Shown: one piece after another, positions 30,164-39,013 of the stretch
Position numbering within the stretch: position 1 is the stretch's first letter
Layout: each line of letters opens with the position of its first letter
Notes under the pieces: model-generated
What the model saw: only the letters and a program-made list of their open reading frames with translations
Told to the model about the DNA's origin: nothing
Database searches by the model: none
From: Alphaproteobacteria bacterium
GTDB lineage: Bacteria; Pseudomonadota; Alphaproteobacteria; Rickettsiales; SXRF01
Assembly (NCBI GenBank): GCA_020049775.1
Contig: JAGVLO010000007.1
Coordinates: 179,133 to 243,132 of the forward strand
DNA length: 64,000 nt
Reading direction: 5' to 3'
Made by a program: the position numbers and the translations under genes

Positions 30164-30949
30164 ATGCGTTCATTAGATATCGCAGCAACCGGGATGCAGG
30201 CGCAACAGCTGTATGTTGACGTTACCTCGCAGAACCTTGCCAACATCAATACGACCGCATACAAATTGCAGCGCCCTGAATTTCAGGATTTGCTGTATCA
30301 GGATTTACGCACCGTTGGCAGCAACTCGTCCGACAGCGGCACCATCGTCCCCACAGGTATCCAGATTGGTCTTGGTGTGAAAGCCGGCGGTATCGGCCGG
30401 AACACCTCGCAGGGCACGCTGCAATCCACCTCGGGATCACTTGACCTTGCCGTACAGGGGCGCGGCTTCTTCCAGATTACGCTGCCCACCGGTGAAACCG
30501 CCTATTCACGCGCTGGCAGCTTCCAGATAAGTCCGGACGGCAACATTGAAACTATCGACGGGTTCCTTGTATCTCCGACCATCACCATCCCTGCCAACGC
30601 GACCGCTATCAGCATCGACCAGACGGGTCAGGTGTTCGCCACCATCCCCAATCAGGTAGCACCGCAGAACCTCGGCCAACTGCAAACAGTGAACTTCATC
30701 AACGAAGCAGGCCTTAAGCTGATTGGTAACAACAACTACCTTGAAACAGCAGCGTCCGGCGCACCTGTAACCGGCACCCCCGGACAGGACGGTCTTGGCA
30801 CAATTCTGCAAGGCTTCCTTGAAAATTCGAACGTCAACCCTGTGAGCGAACTTACCAACCTCATTAAGGCCCAGCGCGTATATGAAATGAACAGCAAAGT
30901 CGTGTCCAAGAGCGACGAAATGCTGCAAGCATTGAACCAGAGCGTGTAA
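30164..30949 (+). CDS. flgG: Flagellar basal-body rod protein FlgG
   Basis: MRSLDIAATGMQAQQLYVDVTSQNLANINTTAYK; GFLENSNVNPVSELTNLIKAQRVYEMNSKVV. Confidence 0.97.
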   Translation: MRSLDIAATGMQAQQLYVDVTSQNLANINTTAYKLQRPEFQDLLYQDLRTVGSNSSDSGTIVPTGIQIGLGVKAGGIGRNTSQGTLQSTSGSLDLAVQGRGFFQITLPTGETAYSRAGSFQISPDGNIETIDGFLVSPTITIPANATAISIDQTGQVFATIPNQVAPQNLGQLQTVNFINEAGLKLIGNNNYLETAASGAPVTGTPGQDGLGTILQGFLENSNVNPVSELTNLIKAQRVYEMNSKVVSKSDEMLQALNQSV

Positions 30950-30950
30950 T

Positions 30951-31781
30951 ATGATGAAGCAATTATTGATATTTGCCCTTAGCCTTTTAGTGCTGCCGTT
31001 GGCAGGAACGGCAAATGCCTATACAGATGGCAGCTCGCCTTCGCATTATGAAAAGCCGATGTTCCAGCTTTCGGTTAAAGATGCGGAAACCGCTATCGCC
31101 AAAGCATTGACCGAAGCCGGAGCAGGTGACAACCTCGCCGCAACTATCGTAAGCCGCAAGAGTGATGTGCTGTTTACCCATGGCCAGCCGGTGATTGCAG
31201 AAATACGCAACCTGCAGTTTGACAAGCGCGACCACCAGTGGAGCGCCAACATATTATTTATCGCCGATAAGGATGTTGTCTCCGCGATTCCTTCCAGCGG
31301 ACGCTTTGAAGAAATAATGAGCATTCCGGTGCTAAAGCGCAACATCCGCAACGGCGACGCCATCAGCGTGAGCGACATTGAACTTGTTCCCTTCGCCGTA
31401 TCGCGCGTTAGCAGCAACACCATCACCGACATGCGTATGCTGGTTGGAAAATCGCCGGTGCATTCCATTTCCGCACGCCGTCCGGTGCGCGCCAACGAAA
31501 TCGAAAGCCCGACCCTCATAAAGAAAAATGCTGTCGTGCAGATAAACTACTCTACCCCCGGCCTGCAGATTATCACCGCAGGACAAGCTATAGAAGATGG
31601 GGCACTGGGTGATATCATCAGCGTGCGTAATGTTAACAGCAAACGTATCGTGCGCGCGATTATCGAAGACGAAGCCAATGTGAAAATCGTAACACTTAAT
31701 AACGAAGTGCCGTCGCCATCAGCATCTGCACTGAACAATGCACTTGTACCGCCGACAGGAGATGAACATGCAACCAACTAA
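30951..31781 (+). CDS. flgA: Flagellar basal body P-ring formation chaperone FlgA
   Basis: Signal peptide, SAF-like domain, ITAGQAIEDGALGDIISVRNVNSKRIVRAIIE. Confidence 0.92.
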   Translation: MMKQLLIFALSLLVLPLAGTANAYTDGSSPSHYEKPMFQLSVKDAETAIAKALTEAGAGDNLAATIVSRKSDVLFTHGQPVIAEIRNLQFDKRDHQWSANILFIADKDVVSAIPSSGRFEEIMSIPVLKRNIRNGDAISVSDIELVPFAVSRVSSNTITDMRMLVGKSPVHSISARRPVRANEIESPTLIKKNAVVQINYSTPGLQIITAGQAIEDGALGDIISVRNVNSKRIVRAIIEDEANVKIVTLNNEVPSPSASALNNALVPPTGDEHATN

Positions 31782-32529
31782 ACGCTCACTCCTGTTATTG
31801 CTTGCATCCACACTGCTTTCCGGCTGCCAGAACATGCTCGACCGGATGGACCATATCAATAAGCCGCCACCAATGGCCGCTATAGTAAACCCACAGGAAA
31901 AACCGGAATACAAGCCCATGTCATGGCCACTCCCGGAAACACCGCCGCCAGCCAAGCAATATGCCAATTCGCTGTGGCAGCCCGGCGCACGCGCTTTCTT
32001 CCGTGATGGCCGTGCCGCGCGTGTGGGCGATATCCTGAAGGTGAATATAACAATCAACGATAAGCTGCAGTTCAACAACAAGACGGAAATGAAGCGCGAA
32101 AGCGAAGAAACATCTGCCGCTAACGATGCCCTTGGCTTGGAGCGTAAACTGAAGATTATTCCTTTCCTGCCAGGTGGTGCGCCGAATCCGGCCAGCCTGC
32201 TTGATATTACTTCCGACAGCAATACCAAAGGCACCGGCACTATACAGCGTCAGGACATTGTGAAAACACAGGTGGCAGCAATGGTTACGCAGATGCTGGC
32301 AAACGGTAATATGGTGATCGAAGGCAAACAGGAACTGACCATGAATAATGACCTGCGCGAAGTAGCTGTGCGCGGTGTAATCCGTCCGCAGGACATCAAC
32401 TCGGATAATACGATTGATTCAACCCAGATTGCGGAAGCGCGCATCACCTACAGCGGCCGCGGCCAGTTGCAGAATGCTCAGCAGCAGCGTTGGGGTGGTC
32501 AGGTAGTGGATATATTGTCGCCGTTCTAG
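31762..32529 (+). CDS. flgH: Flagellar L-ring protein FlgH
   Basis: Lipobox [45 protein letters not shown]-like core. Confidence 0.95.
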   Translation: [255 protein letters not shown]

Positions 32530-32551
32530 CTGGCGCGTTCTAATTGACCTG

Positions 32552-32995
32552 TTAGGCCATTACCATTCCGGTAGAACGATCGACGCCCATGCTCGGGGTA
32601 TTCGGGCTGGCAAGCTTACTAAGCACGTCACCTCGGTCAGGTGATGCCCATGCCAAGGAAATGGGATTGTCCTTTTCCGTCTGCAAAGCTGCAAAAGCGG
32701 CGGCAGGAAGCGTAATAATACTGGTTACCGCTTGCCCCATTCCCATACCTGCCTCAGGTGCCGAGGGGGCATTTTGCGACGGCGCTGAAACAGCAGCAGA
32801 TGTGCCGGCCGAACTGGATACAGCGGCAGCAGCAACGGCTGTAGTCGTGCTGGCACCACCAAAAGCGCCAGTAACCGCACCAACCGCGCCTACGGTCAGC
32901 TCTCCGATACGGTCAAATATTTTGGTCAGGTTATCGCCCATTGTCTGGGCAGCATCCATCAGGTAATTGCCTATGCCCTGTGCGCCTTCACTCAT
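32552..32995 (-). CDS. Hypothetical Ala/Ser-rich protein
   Basis: 148-codon ORF, no recognised domain. Confidence 0.5.
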   Translation of the reverse strand: MSEGAQGIGNYLMDAAQTMGDNLTKIFDRIGELTVGAVGAVTGAFGGASTTTAVAAAAVSSSAGTSAAVSAPSQNAPSAPEAGMGMGQAVTSIITLPAAAFAALQTEKDNPISLAWASPDRGDVLSKLASPNTPSMGVDRSTGMVMA

Positions 32996-33165
32996 ACCTT
33001 ATCCTTTTCAGCCCGAGTAATGCTCTACACAGGCTTGATATACTGCATTATTAATTTTAACCAGAAATAGCGGATAATTAAACATATTAGAAGCGCTTAT
33101 GCATGAATTATTTATGACGAATATAGCAAATAATTGATGTATTTCAATGTATTAGAAAAATGCTA

Positions 33166-34371
33166 TTATTTGAAGGCCGCCGCTGCATGCTGCGGATATG
33201 CTGGAGATGCATTCACAATATTGCTGTCTTTGAGCGACATCGGCCTTTCAACAAGGCTCTTTTTTGACCCCGCCAGCGAACTGAAAGTCTGGTCTAAAAG
33301 CGTCATCATTTGGCTATCACGGCTTGCTCCAGACGTGCCTCCCATTACTACTGCAACTAGGCGAACTCCGTCCTTATTTGCAGAGGTCACAAGGTTAAAG
33401 CCGGAAGCGCGTATATAACCGGTTTTGATGCCGTCAACGCCCGGGTATTTTTCCATTACGCGGTTGTGGCTGGGGTAAGTAATGCCGTTCCAGGTGAAGC
33501 TGGTATATTTGAAATAGTGGTAATATTCAGGAAAGTCTCTACGAAGCGCAATCGCAAGCCTTGCCATGTCATAAGCGGTGGTGCGCTGTTTATCGTCCGG
33601 CAGGCCTGATGGATTGCGGAATACGGTATCTTCCATGCCAAGTTCATGTGCCTTTTTCGTCATAATCATGGCAAAATTCCACTCTGTTTCACCCAGATGC
33701 TCGGCCAGTACCATGGCCGCATCATTGGCAGAACGCACCACGAGGCTCTTAATTGCCGCCTCCACAGGCAGGCGATCTCCCTCATCTAACGAGATATTTG
33801 TCTGTGGCTGAGAAGCGGCTTTTTTGGAAACATGCATCTTGTCCTGAAGCTTTAGCTTACCCTTTTTCAAGGAATCAAATGTCAGGTACAGGGTCATCAT
33901 TTTAGTAAGCGATGCCGGGTAACGGCTGGCTCCTGCACTCTTCTCATACAATACCTGCCCTGTGTCCGCATTCACTACTAGGGCCGCATATTGCGGCACA
34001 GGAGTTGTAGTCTTTTTAGTTCTGCTGGAGGTGGATTTTGAGGAAGAACTGGTGGATTTTGAGGAAGAACTGGTTGATTTGGAAGTAGAGGCGATCTTTG
34101 AAGAAGATGACTTGCTCGCACTCGATGAGCTAGAAGTTTTGGTGGATGTGGATTTAGACGAAGTTGTTGTGGAAGGCTTCGAAGAAGTAGTTGTGGTTTT
34201 GCTAGTCTTTGAAGACGTAGTACCAGAGGTAGTCGCAAAACTATCGGTTGAAGGTAGCGACGCAATGAATAAAGCCGCAACTGATAGAAAAACAATAAAA
34301 AAGCGTCCACGTAACATGTAAGGAACAATCTCACCTGTTTTGAAGTTTTTGGTTAACTTATACTTTACCAA
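33166..34371 (-). CDS. D-alanyl-D-alanine carboxypeptidase (S11) with Ser/Thr/Lys-rich linker (start may be internal)
   Basis: SLTK, SAN and KTG active-site motifs; long STSSSSKST low-complexity segment after the signal peptide. Confidence 0.92.
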   Translation of the reverse strand: MVKYKLTKNFKTGEIVPYMLRGRFFIVFLSVAALFIASLPSTDSFATTSGTTSSKTSKTTTTSSKPSTTTSSKSTSTKTSSSSSASKSSSSKIASTSKSTSSSSKSTSSSSKSTSSRTKKTTTPVPQYAALVVNADTGQVLYEKSAGASRYPASLTKMMTLYLTFDSLKKGKLKLQDKMHVSKKAASQPQTNISLDEGDRLPVEAAIKSLVVRSANDAAMVLAEHLGETEWNFAMIMTKKAHELGMEDTVFRNPSGLPDDKQRTTAYDMARLAIALRRDFPEYYHYFKYTSFTWNGITYPSHNRVMEKYPGVDGIKTGYIRASGFNLVTSANKDGVRLVAVVMGGTSGASRDSQMMTLLDQTFSSLAGSKKSLVERPMSLKDSNIVNASPAYPQHAAAAFK

Positions 34372-34548
34372 TATACTATCAATAGTGGTTAATCAACACT
34401 TTCTGTCAATATGATGTAGAAAAATCGCATCCGAATACGCAAACCAAATCAAGCGCCTCTTGTCGCACAGACATGCAGAATTAACCGGTTTGTTAAGCAA
34501 ATGGCTGCCTGTGACCCGTTTTAGGACGAGTAAAAGGTACAAGAAACC

Positions 34549-34577
34549 TTGACAATTTACACGCGGCACACTATATG
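34549..34577 (+). promoter_or_regulatory. Candidate sigma-70-type promoter for the phasin gene
   Basis: TTGACA-17 bp-TATATG. Confidence 0.6.
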
Positions 34578-34668
34578 CAGCCTACGCAATGTTGCAGTGC
34601 GGTATATGCTTGTAACCTAGCGGATACACATTATTGCACTACTGAATCACCCTAAGGGAGCATTAACC

Positions 34669-35295
34669 ATGACCACAACTAACAAAAAAATGTCTGGCCA
34701 GCCATCTGCCAAACTTGCATCGACCAAACTTGCGTCGAATGTTGCGAACAAAGCTGCAAAAAACACTTTTGCCGCTGTTGAAACCGGCCGTCACTCTGCT
34801 GAAAACGTCGTGAAAATCGGCGGCAAGGCAGTTCAGGAATTCATCGCCAGCAGCGCAGGTGAAGCCCAGAAAGCACAGGAAAAGGCGTTTGCAATGGGCC
34901 GTGAAGGCGCTGAGCAGTTCGCTAAGTCCGCTGACGTTGTCACCAAGGCAATGTATGAAGCGGTTTCCATTTCGCGTGACAACCTTGAAACCTGCCTGGA
35001 ATGCGGAAACACCACCGCTGCCCTCGCTAAGGACCTCAGCAGCGAAATGTTCGAATTCGCCAACAAGGCAATGACCGAACAGATGGAAATGTCGAAGGAA
35101 TTCTTCGCATGCCGTACCATCAACGACATGTTTGAACTGCAGAACAGGCTGTTCAAGAGCGCCGTTGATAACTTCTTCAACGAATCCGTAAAGCTGTCCG
35201 GTATGGTGTTTGAAGCCACCTCCGAAGCTCTGGAGCCCCTGAACGAGCGCGTTGCACAGGCAACCGAACAATTCAGCAAGGCACTGGCTGCTTAA
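34669..35295 (+). CDS. Phasin family protein
   Basis: Amphipathic helical protein, ARTINDMFELQNRLFKSAVDNFFNESVKLSGMVFEATSEALEPLNERV. Confidence 0.85.
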   Translation: MTTTNKKMSGQPSAKLASTKLASNVANKAAKNTFAAVETGRHSAENVVKIGGKAVQEFIASSAGEAQKAQEKAFAMGREGAEQFAKSADVVTKAMYEAVSISRDNLETCLECGNTTAALAKDLSSEMFEFANKAMTEQMEMSKEFFACRTINDMFELQNRLFKSAVDNFFNESVKLSGMVFEATSEALEPLNERVAQATEQFSKALAA

Positions 35296-35316
35296 TCAGC
35301 TGGCGTAATTGCTAAA

Positions 35317-35350
35317 TAAAAAAGCCCCGCGAAATGCGGGGCTTTTTTTA
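35317..35350 (+). terminator. Rho-independent terminator after the phasin gene
   Basis: AAAAAAGCCCCGC-gaaat-GCGGGGCTTTTTTT. Confidence 0.88.
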
Positions 35351-35369
35351 TCCTTGAAAGCAACGAAGG

Positions 35370-35930
35370 TTACTTCTTTGCTTTCTTTTTAGCTTTTACG
35401 GCCACTGGTTTTTTGGCCTTCGCAGCAGCCTTAGCGCCACGCTTGGACGATTTACCCTCATCTTCCTCGTCATCATCGACTTCTACGTCATCCTCGATAC
35501 CATCGATAATGGCGCCATCACCTGCTTCGTCTTCGATTTCAATTTCCTCGTCGTCGGTGCCGGTCGCTTCAATGTCTTCAAGCTCTTCGAGCGATTCAAT
35601 ATCTTCTACATCGTCGATCTCTTCGATTTCCTCTTCGGCATCGATAGTTTCAATGTCCTCAAATTCCTCAAGATCCACATCATCAATTTCTTTAACAACA
35701 GGTTTCTTTACCTTTTGTTTGGCTTCTACCCTTGCCTTTTCCTTGAGTAGCGGATCATCTGCCGCCACCTCTACCGTTGCCTTGGCACGGCCACGGCGGG
35801 TTTTAACAGGGGCATTGATATCATTTGCTGTTTTGCATTTGGGGCATGGAGCCGGATTCTTTCCCAAATCGTAAAAACGCGAGCTACAGCCCACGCACTG
35901 ACGCTTTAAACCCCAATTCATTTTTGTCAC
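35370..35930 (-). CDS. TIGR02300 family protein, N-terminal zinc ribbon and acidic C-terminus
   Basis: MTKMNWGLKRQCVGCSSRFYDLGKNPAPCPKC followed by a D/E-rich tail. Confidence 0.85.
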   Translation of the reverse strand: MTKMNWGLKRQCVGCSSRFYDLGKNPAPCPKCKTANDINAPVKTRRGRAKATVEVAADDPLLKEKARVEAKQKVKKPVVKEIDDVDLEEFEDIETIDAEEEIEEIDDVEDIESLEELEDIEATGTDDEEIEIEDEAGDGAIIDGIEDDVEVDDDEEDEGKSSKRGAKAAAKAKKPVAVKAKKKAKK

Positions 35931-36066
35931 TGGCCAATCTCCACTAAGTTTTTTATAACAGGCTTATGCTACTTCTCTGCCTGAATTAATTGTGATGTCA
36001 ATGTTGAAACGTGGGGTAGTGATTAGTGATTACATTTTTTTTTGCAAGACAATTCTATTGAAACTT

Positions 36067-36093
36067 CTTGTTTTGTACCCAATTTACATATGT
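36067..36093 (+). promoter_or_regulatory. Possible heat-shock (RpoH-type) promoter for grpE
   Basis: CTTG-16 bp-CATATGT, partial match to the alphaproteobacterial RpoH consensus. Confidence 0.3.
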
Positions 36094-36153
36094 ATTGTCT
36101 GGAAATTACATATAAATCTTTCTATTTAAGGATACCTAAGGAACAATAAATTT

Positions 36154-36807
36154 ATGACACCCGCACATAATCAGCCCAGCGACACGAATAACGGACATAC
36201 CTCCGACAAGAAGGCCAATGACGACCAAGTCAATGCTGCGCCGCAACAAGGGTTGGACGCCGACCTTGCCGCCGCCGCTGCCCAGTTTACCGGCGAAAAA
36301 TCATTGGAAGATAAGGTTCAGGAACTGGAAGCCGAAATTGCCAAACTGCGCGACCAGTGGATACGCGCCGCGGCAGAAACCGATAACGTGCGCAAACGTG
36401 CGCAACGCGATATTGAGGAATCCTCGAAATATGCCGTTACCAATTTCGCACGTGATATGATCGACGTTATCGAAAACCTTAGGCGGGCTTCCGACAGCAT
36501 TCCCGCAGGAGTAAGACAGACCAACGACGTACTCAGGACTCTCGGTGAAGGGGTGGATCTCACTTTGCAGGAGTTGCTTGGCATATTCCAAAAATATGGC
36601 ATCATGCGCATAGACCCGCTAAACCAGAAATTCGACCACAACCTTCATCAGGCTGTTGTACAGATTGATAATAACGACGTTCCGCCCGGCACGGTTGTAC
36701 AAGTTGTGCAGGCAGGCTATATCATTCAAGACCGTTTGCTTAGGCCAGCTATGGTTGCCGTGTCAAAGCGGGGGGAAACGACAGGTAAAATAGACACCAC
36801 AGCATAG
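36154..36807 (+). CDS. grpE: Nucleotide exchange factor GrpE
   Basis: LRDQWIRAAAETDNVRKRAQRDIEESSKYA; VVQVVQAGYIIQDRLLRPAMVAVSK. Confidence 0.95.
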   Translation: MTPAHNQPSDTNNGHTSDKKANDDQVNAAPQQGLDADLAAAAAQFTGEKSLEDKVQELEAEIAKLRDQWIRAAAETDNVRKRAQRDIEESSKYAVTNFARDMIDVIENLRRASDSIPAGVRQTNDVLRTLGEGVDLTLQELLGIFQKYGIMRIDPLNQKFDHNLHQAVVQIDNNDVPPGTVVQVVQAGYIIQDRLLRPAMVAVSKRGETTGKIDTTA

Positions 36808-36813
36808 AGCATC

Positions 36814-37683
36814 ATGAAAAAAACCGACATCCCCTTCTCTACCGATGACTCCCATGCTTTCCTGCCATGGGTTATCGGTATCATGGTCGGGCTGGCCGGA
36901 TTATTGCTTTGCCTTGGCCTTACAGTTGATGGCTGGATGGTCGAACGCCACCAGAATTATGAAAAACGCTTTACGGTAAATATTCCTGCCGGCTTGGACG
37001 ATCTAGACAAAAAAATGAAGGTGGTAACCGAGGTGCTTCAAGCAACCAAGGGGATCAGCTCCGTTTCACAGGTCGGCAAGGATAAATTGCAGGACATGCT
37101 CAAGCCATGGATTGGCCGCAACAGCTCACTCGAAAACCTGCCCTTACCTACCGTGCTTGACGTAACCATGGACAATAACGCCATTGTCAATCTCGGTGAA
37201 CTGCAAACAAAACTGGCCATTGTTATAAGTGGCATCGAAATAGACTCTCACGAACAGTGGGTGGCCAATTTTTCTGATTTCTCCGCCACACTTAGCTATC
37301 TTGTGATTATTCTGGCTGTGCTGATTATCAGTGGGCTATCGCTTACTATTGCCTTCACCTCGCGTGCAGCACTAAAGTTACACGCGCGCACCATCAACCT
37401 GCTACACTCCATCGGTGCTGAAGACAGATATATCTCCAGACAGTTCCAGCGCGATGCCTGCCGCCTGACATTATATGGCACAGTACCCGGGTGTATTGCC
37501 GCCGGCCTTATTTATTGGGCAACTGGTCTTTACATGAAATCCCTCGGATCTTCCATGCTGCCGTCATTAGCCATGCACCTGCCGCATTTTGTACTTCTGC
37601 TGGCATTGCCGCTAGCATGTGCCGCTATTGCCTGGATAACCGCACGCTACTCAGTATTACAACAACTACAGCACAAGTTGTGA
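36814..37683 (+). CDS. ftsX: Cell division protein FtsX-like permease
   Basis: FtsX topology: N-terminal TM, periplasmic domain, three C-terminal TMs; RTINLLHSIGAEDRYISRQFQRDACRL. Confidence 0.85.
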   Translation: MKKTDIPFSTDDSHAFLPWVIGIMVGLAGLLLCLGLTVDGWMVERHQNYEKRFTVNIPAGLDDLDKKMKVVTEVLQATKGISSVSQVGKDKLQDMLKPWIGRNSSLENLPLPTVLDVTMDNNAIVNLGELQTKLAIVISGIEIDSHEQWVANFSDFSATLSYLVIILAVLIISGLSLTIAFTSRAALKLHARTINLLHSIGAEDRYISRQFQRDACRLTLYGTVPGCIAAGLIYWATGLYMKSLGSSMLPSLAMHLPHFVLLLALPLACAAIAWITARYSVLQQLQHKL

Positions 37684-38291
37684 CCCGTTTTATTTACAAA
37701 ATGATTGTCTGGTTTGTGCTATGCTTGTGTGTATGGCTAGGCGGCCTGTCATGGTTTACACGCCAGATTCCCTCACAGGCCGTTGAGTACGCTGCCCCCG
37801 CTGACGCCATTGTTGTGCTAACAGGTGGCAGCAGCAGGCTAGAGCATGGCCTAGAACTGCTGGTGGAAGGCAAAGGCAATGTGCTATTCATAAGCGGCGT
37901 GGGTAAAGCTGCCACACTGGGCGCACTGCTGCAAAATATACCTGCTAACCTGCGCGATAAGGCCCTGCGTAAACCTATCCTGCTCGGATATGAGGCAGAA
38001 AACACTATTGGCAACGCCCGCGAAATTTCCGAATGGCTAAACAAGGAAGGATACAAAACCGTACGCCTTGTTACCTCAAGCTATCATATGCCCAGAAGCC
38101 TTGAAGAAATACGTATCGCTACACCGGGCGTTACCTTTATCCCTGCCCCCGTGTTTCCAGAGGAATTCGTTTTGTATGAATGGTGGCGCAACGGCTTCAG
38201 CCGCAGCATGATTTTATCCGAATACCACAAATTCATTGCAGGCAAGTTCCGCCACTTGTTTGTAACCATCATGCACAGCACACAACTCTAG
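37680..38291 (+). CDS. YdcF/SanA-like DUF218 protein (GTG start overlapping the ftsX stop; ORF track opens at 37491)
   Basis: ADAIVVLTGGSSRLEHGLELL, ENTIGNAREISEWL, LVTSSYHMPRSLEEIR. Confidence 0.9.
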   Translation: MTRFIYKMIVWFVLCLCVWLGGLSWFTRQIPSQAVEYAAPADAIVVLTGGSSRLEHGLELLVEGKGNVLFISGVGKAATLGALLQNIPANLRDKALRKPILLGYEAENTIGNAREISEWLNKEGYKTVRLVTSSYHMPRSLEEIRIATPGVTFIPAPVFPEEFVLYEWWRNGFSRSMILSEYHKFIAGKFRHLFVTIMHSTQL

Positions 38292-38293
38292 CC

Positions 38294-39013
38294 ATGCTTT
38301 ACCTGCGTTCACTGTTGTTCAATATCTTGTTCTTTGGCTGGGCATTGCTTTCTGCTGTGCTGTTTATGCCCTATTTTATTGTATCTATGCGCGCCGCCCA
38401 AAGCATTGGCAGGCCCTGGGCGCAGGTGTCACTGTTTCTGGCACACGTTACCTGCGGCATAACCTATGAAATACGCGGCAGCCAGTACATCGCTAATGAC
38501 CCCGTCATTTATGCGTCAAAACACCAGTCGGCATGGGACACCATTATTTTCCATATAACCAGCCGCTGCCCTGCCTATGTGCTAAAGCGCGAATTACTCT
38601 TGCTGCCGCTCTGGGGCTGGTATCTGTGGCGCATGAAAATGATAGCCATCAACCGCGCGGCCAAGGCAAGCAGCATGAAGCACATGCTAAAGCAGGCCAA
38701 GGAAATTATTAAAGAACCACGCTCCATAGTGATTTTTCCGGAAGGCACGCGTACTGCAATTGGTGCGCCATCACAATATCATCCAGGTATTATTGCGCTC
38801 TACAGCCAATTGAAAATTCCAGTGGTTCCGGTTGCGCTTAATTCCGGTTTTTACTGGGCGAAGGACGCATTTATCAAACAACCCGGCAAAATTATCATTG
38901 AGTTCCTCCCCCCCATTCCTCCCGGGCTTCCCAAGGAAGAGTTCATAAAAAAACTGCAAGAAATGATTGAGGCTGCCTCCAAAAAACTCCTGGAAGAGGC
39001 TAATCGCCAATGA
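38294..39013 (+). CDS. plsC: 1-acyl-sn-glycerol-3-phosphate acyltransferase (PlsC)
   Basis: SKHQSAWDT (HX4D-type) and IFPEGTRTAIG motifs; start Met at 38294. Confidence 0.92.
   Translation: MLYLRSLLFNILFFGWALLSAVLFMPYFIVSMRAAQSIGRPWAQVSLFLAHVTCGITYEIRGSQYIANDPVIYASKHQSAWDTIIFHITSRCPAYVLKRELLLLPLWGWYLWRMKMIAINRAAKASSMKHMLKQAKEIIKEPRSIVIFPEGTRTAIGAPSQYHPGIIALYSQLKIPVVPVALNSGFYWAKDAFIKQPGKIIIEFLPPIPPGLPKEEFIKKLQEMIEAASKKLLEEANRQ

Noticed and set aside
34010-34200. CRISPR-like or minisatellite array
   Set aside because: Short imperfect repeats are in frame within a coding low-complexity linker, with no spacers
33962-34321. Acidic plus-strand ORF with FEEELVDFEEELVD repeats
   Set aside because: Antisense product of the S/T/K linker repeats in the carboxypeptidase gene
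34663-35271. 202-aa minus-strand ORF
   Set aside because: Antisense to the phasin gene, which has a promoter, RBS and terminator
35413-35874. Ser-rich plus-strand ORF
   Set aside because: Antisense to the acidic tail of the TIGR02300-type gene
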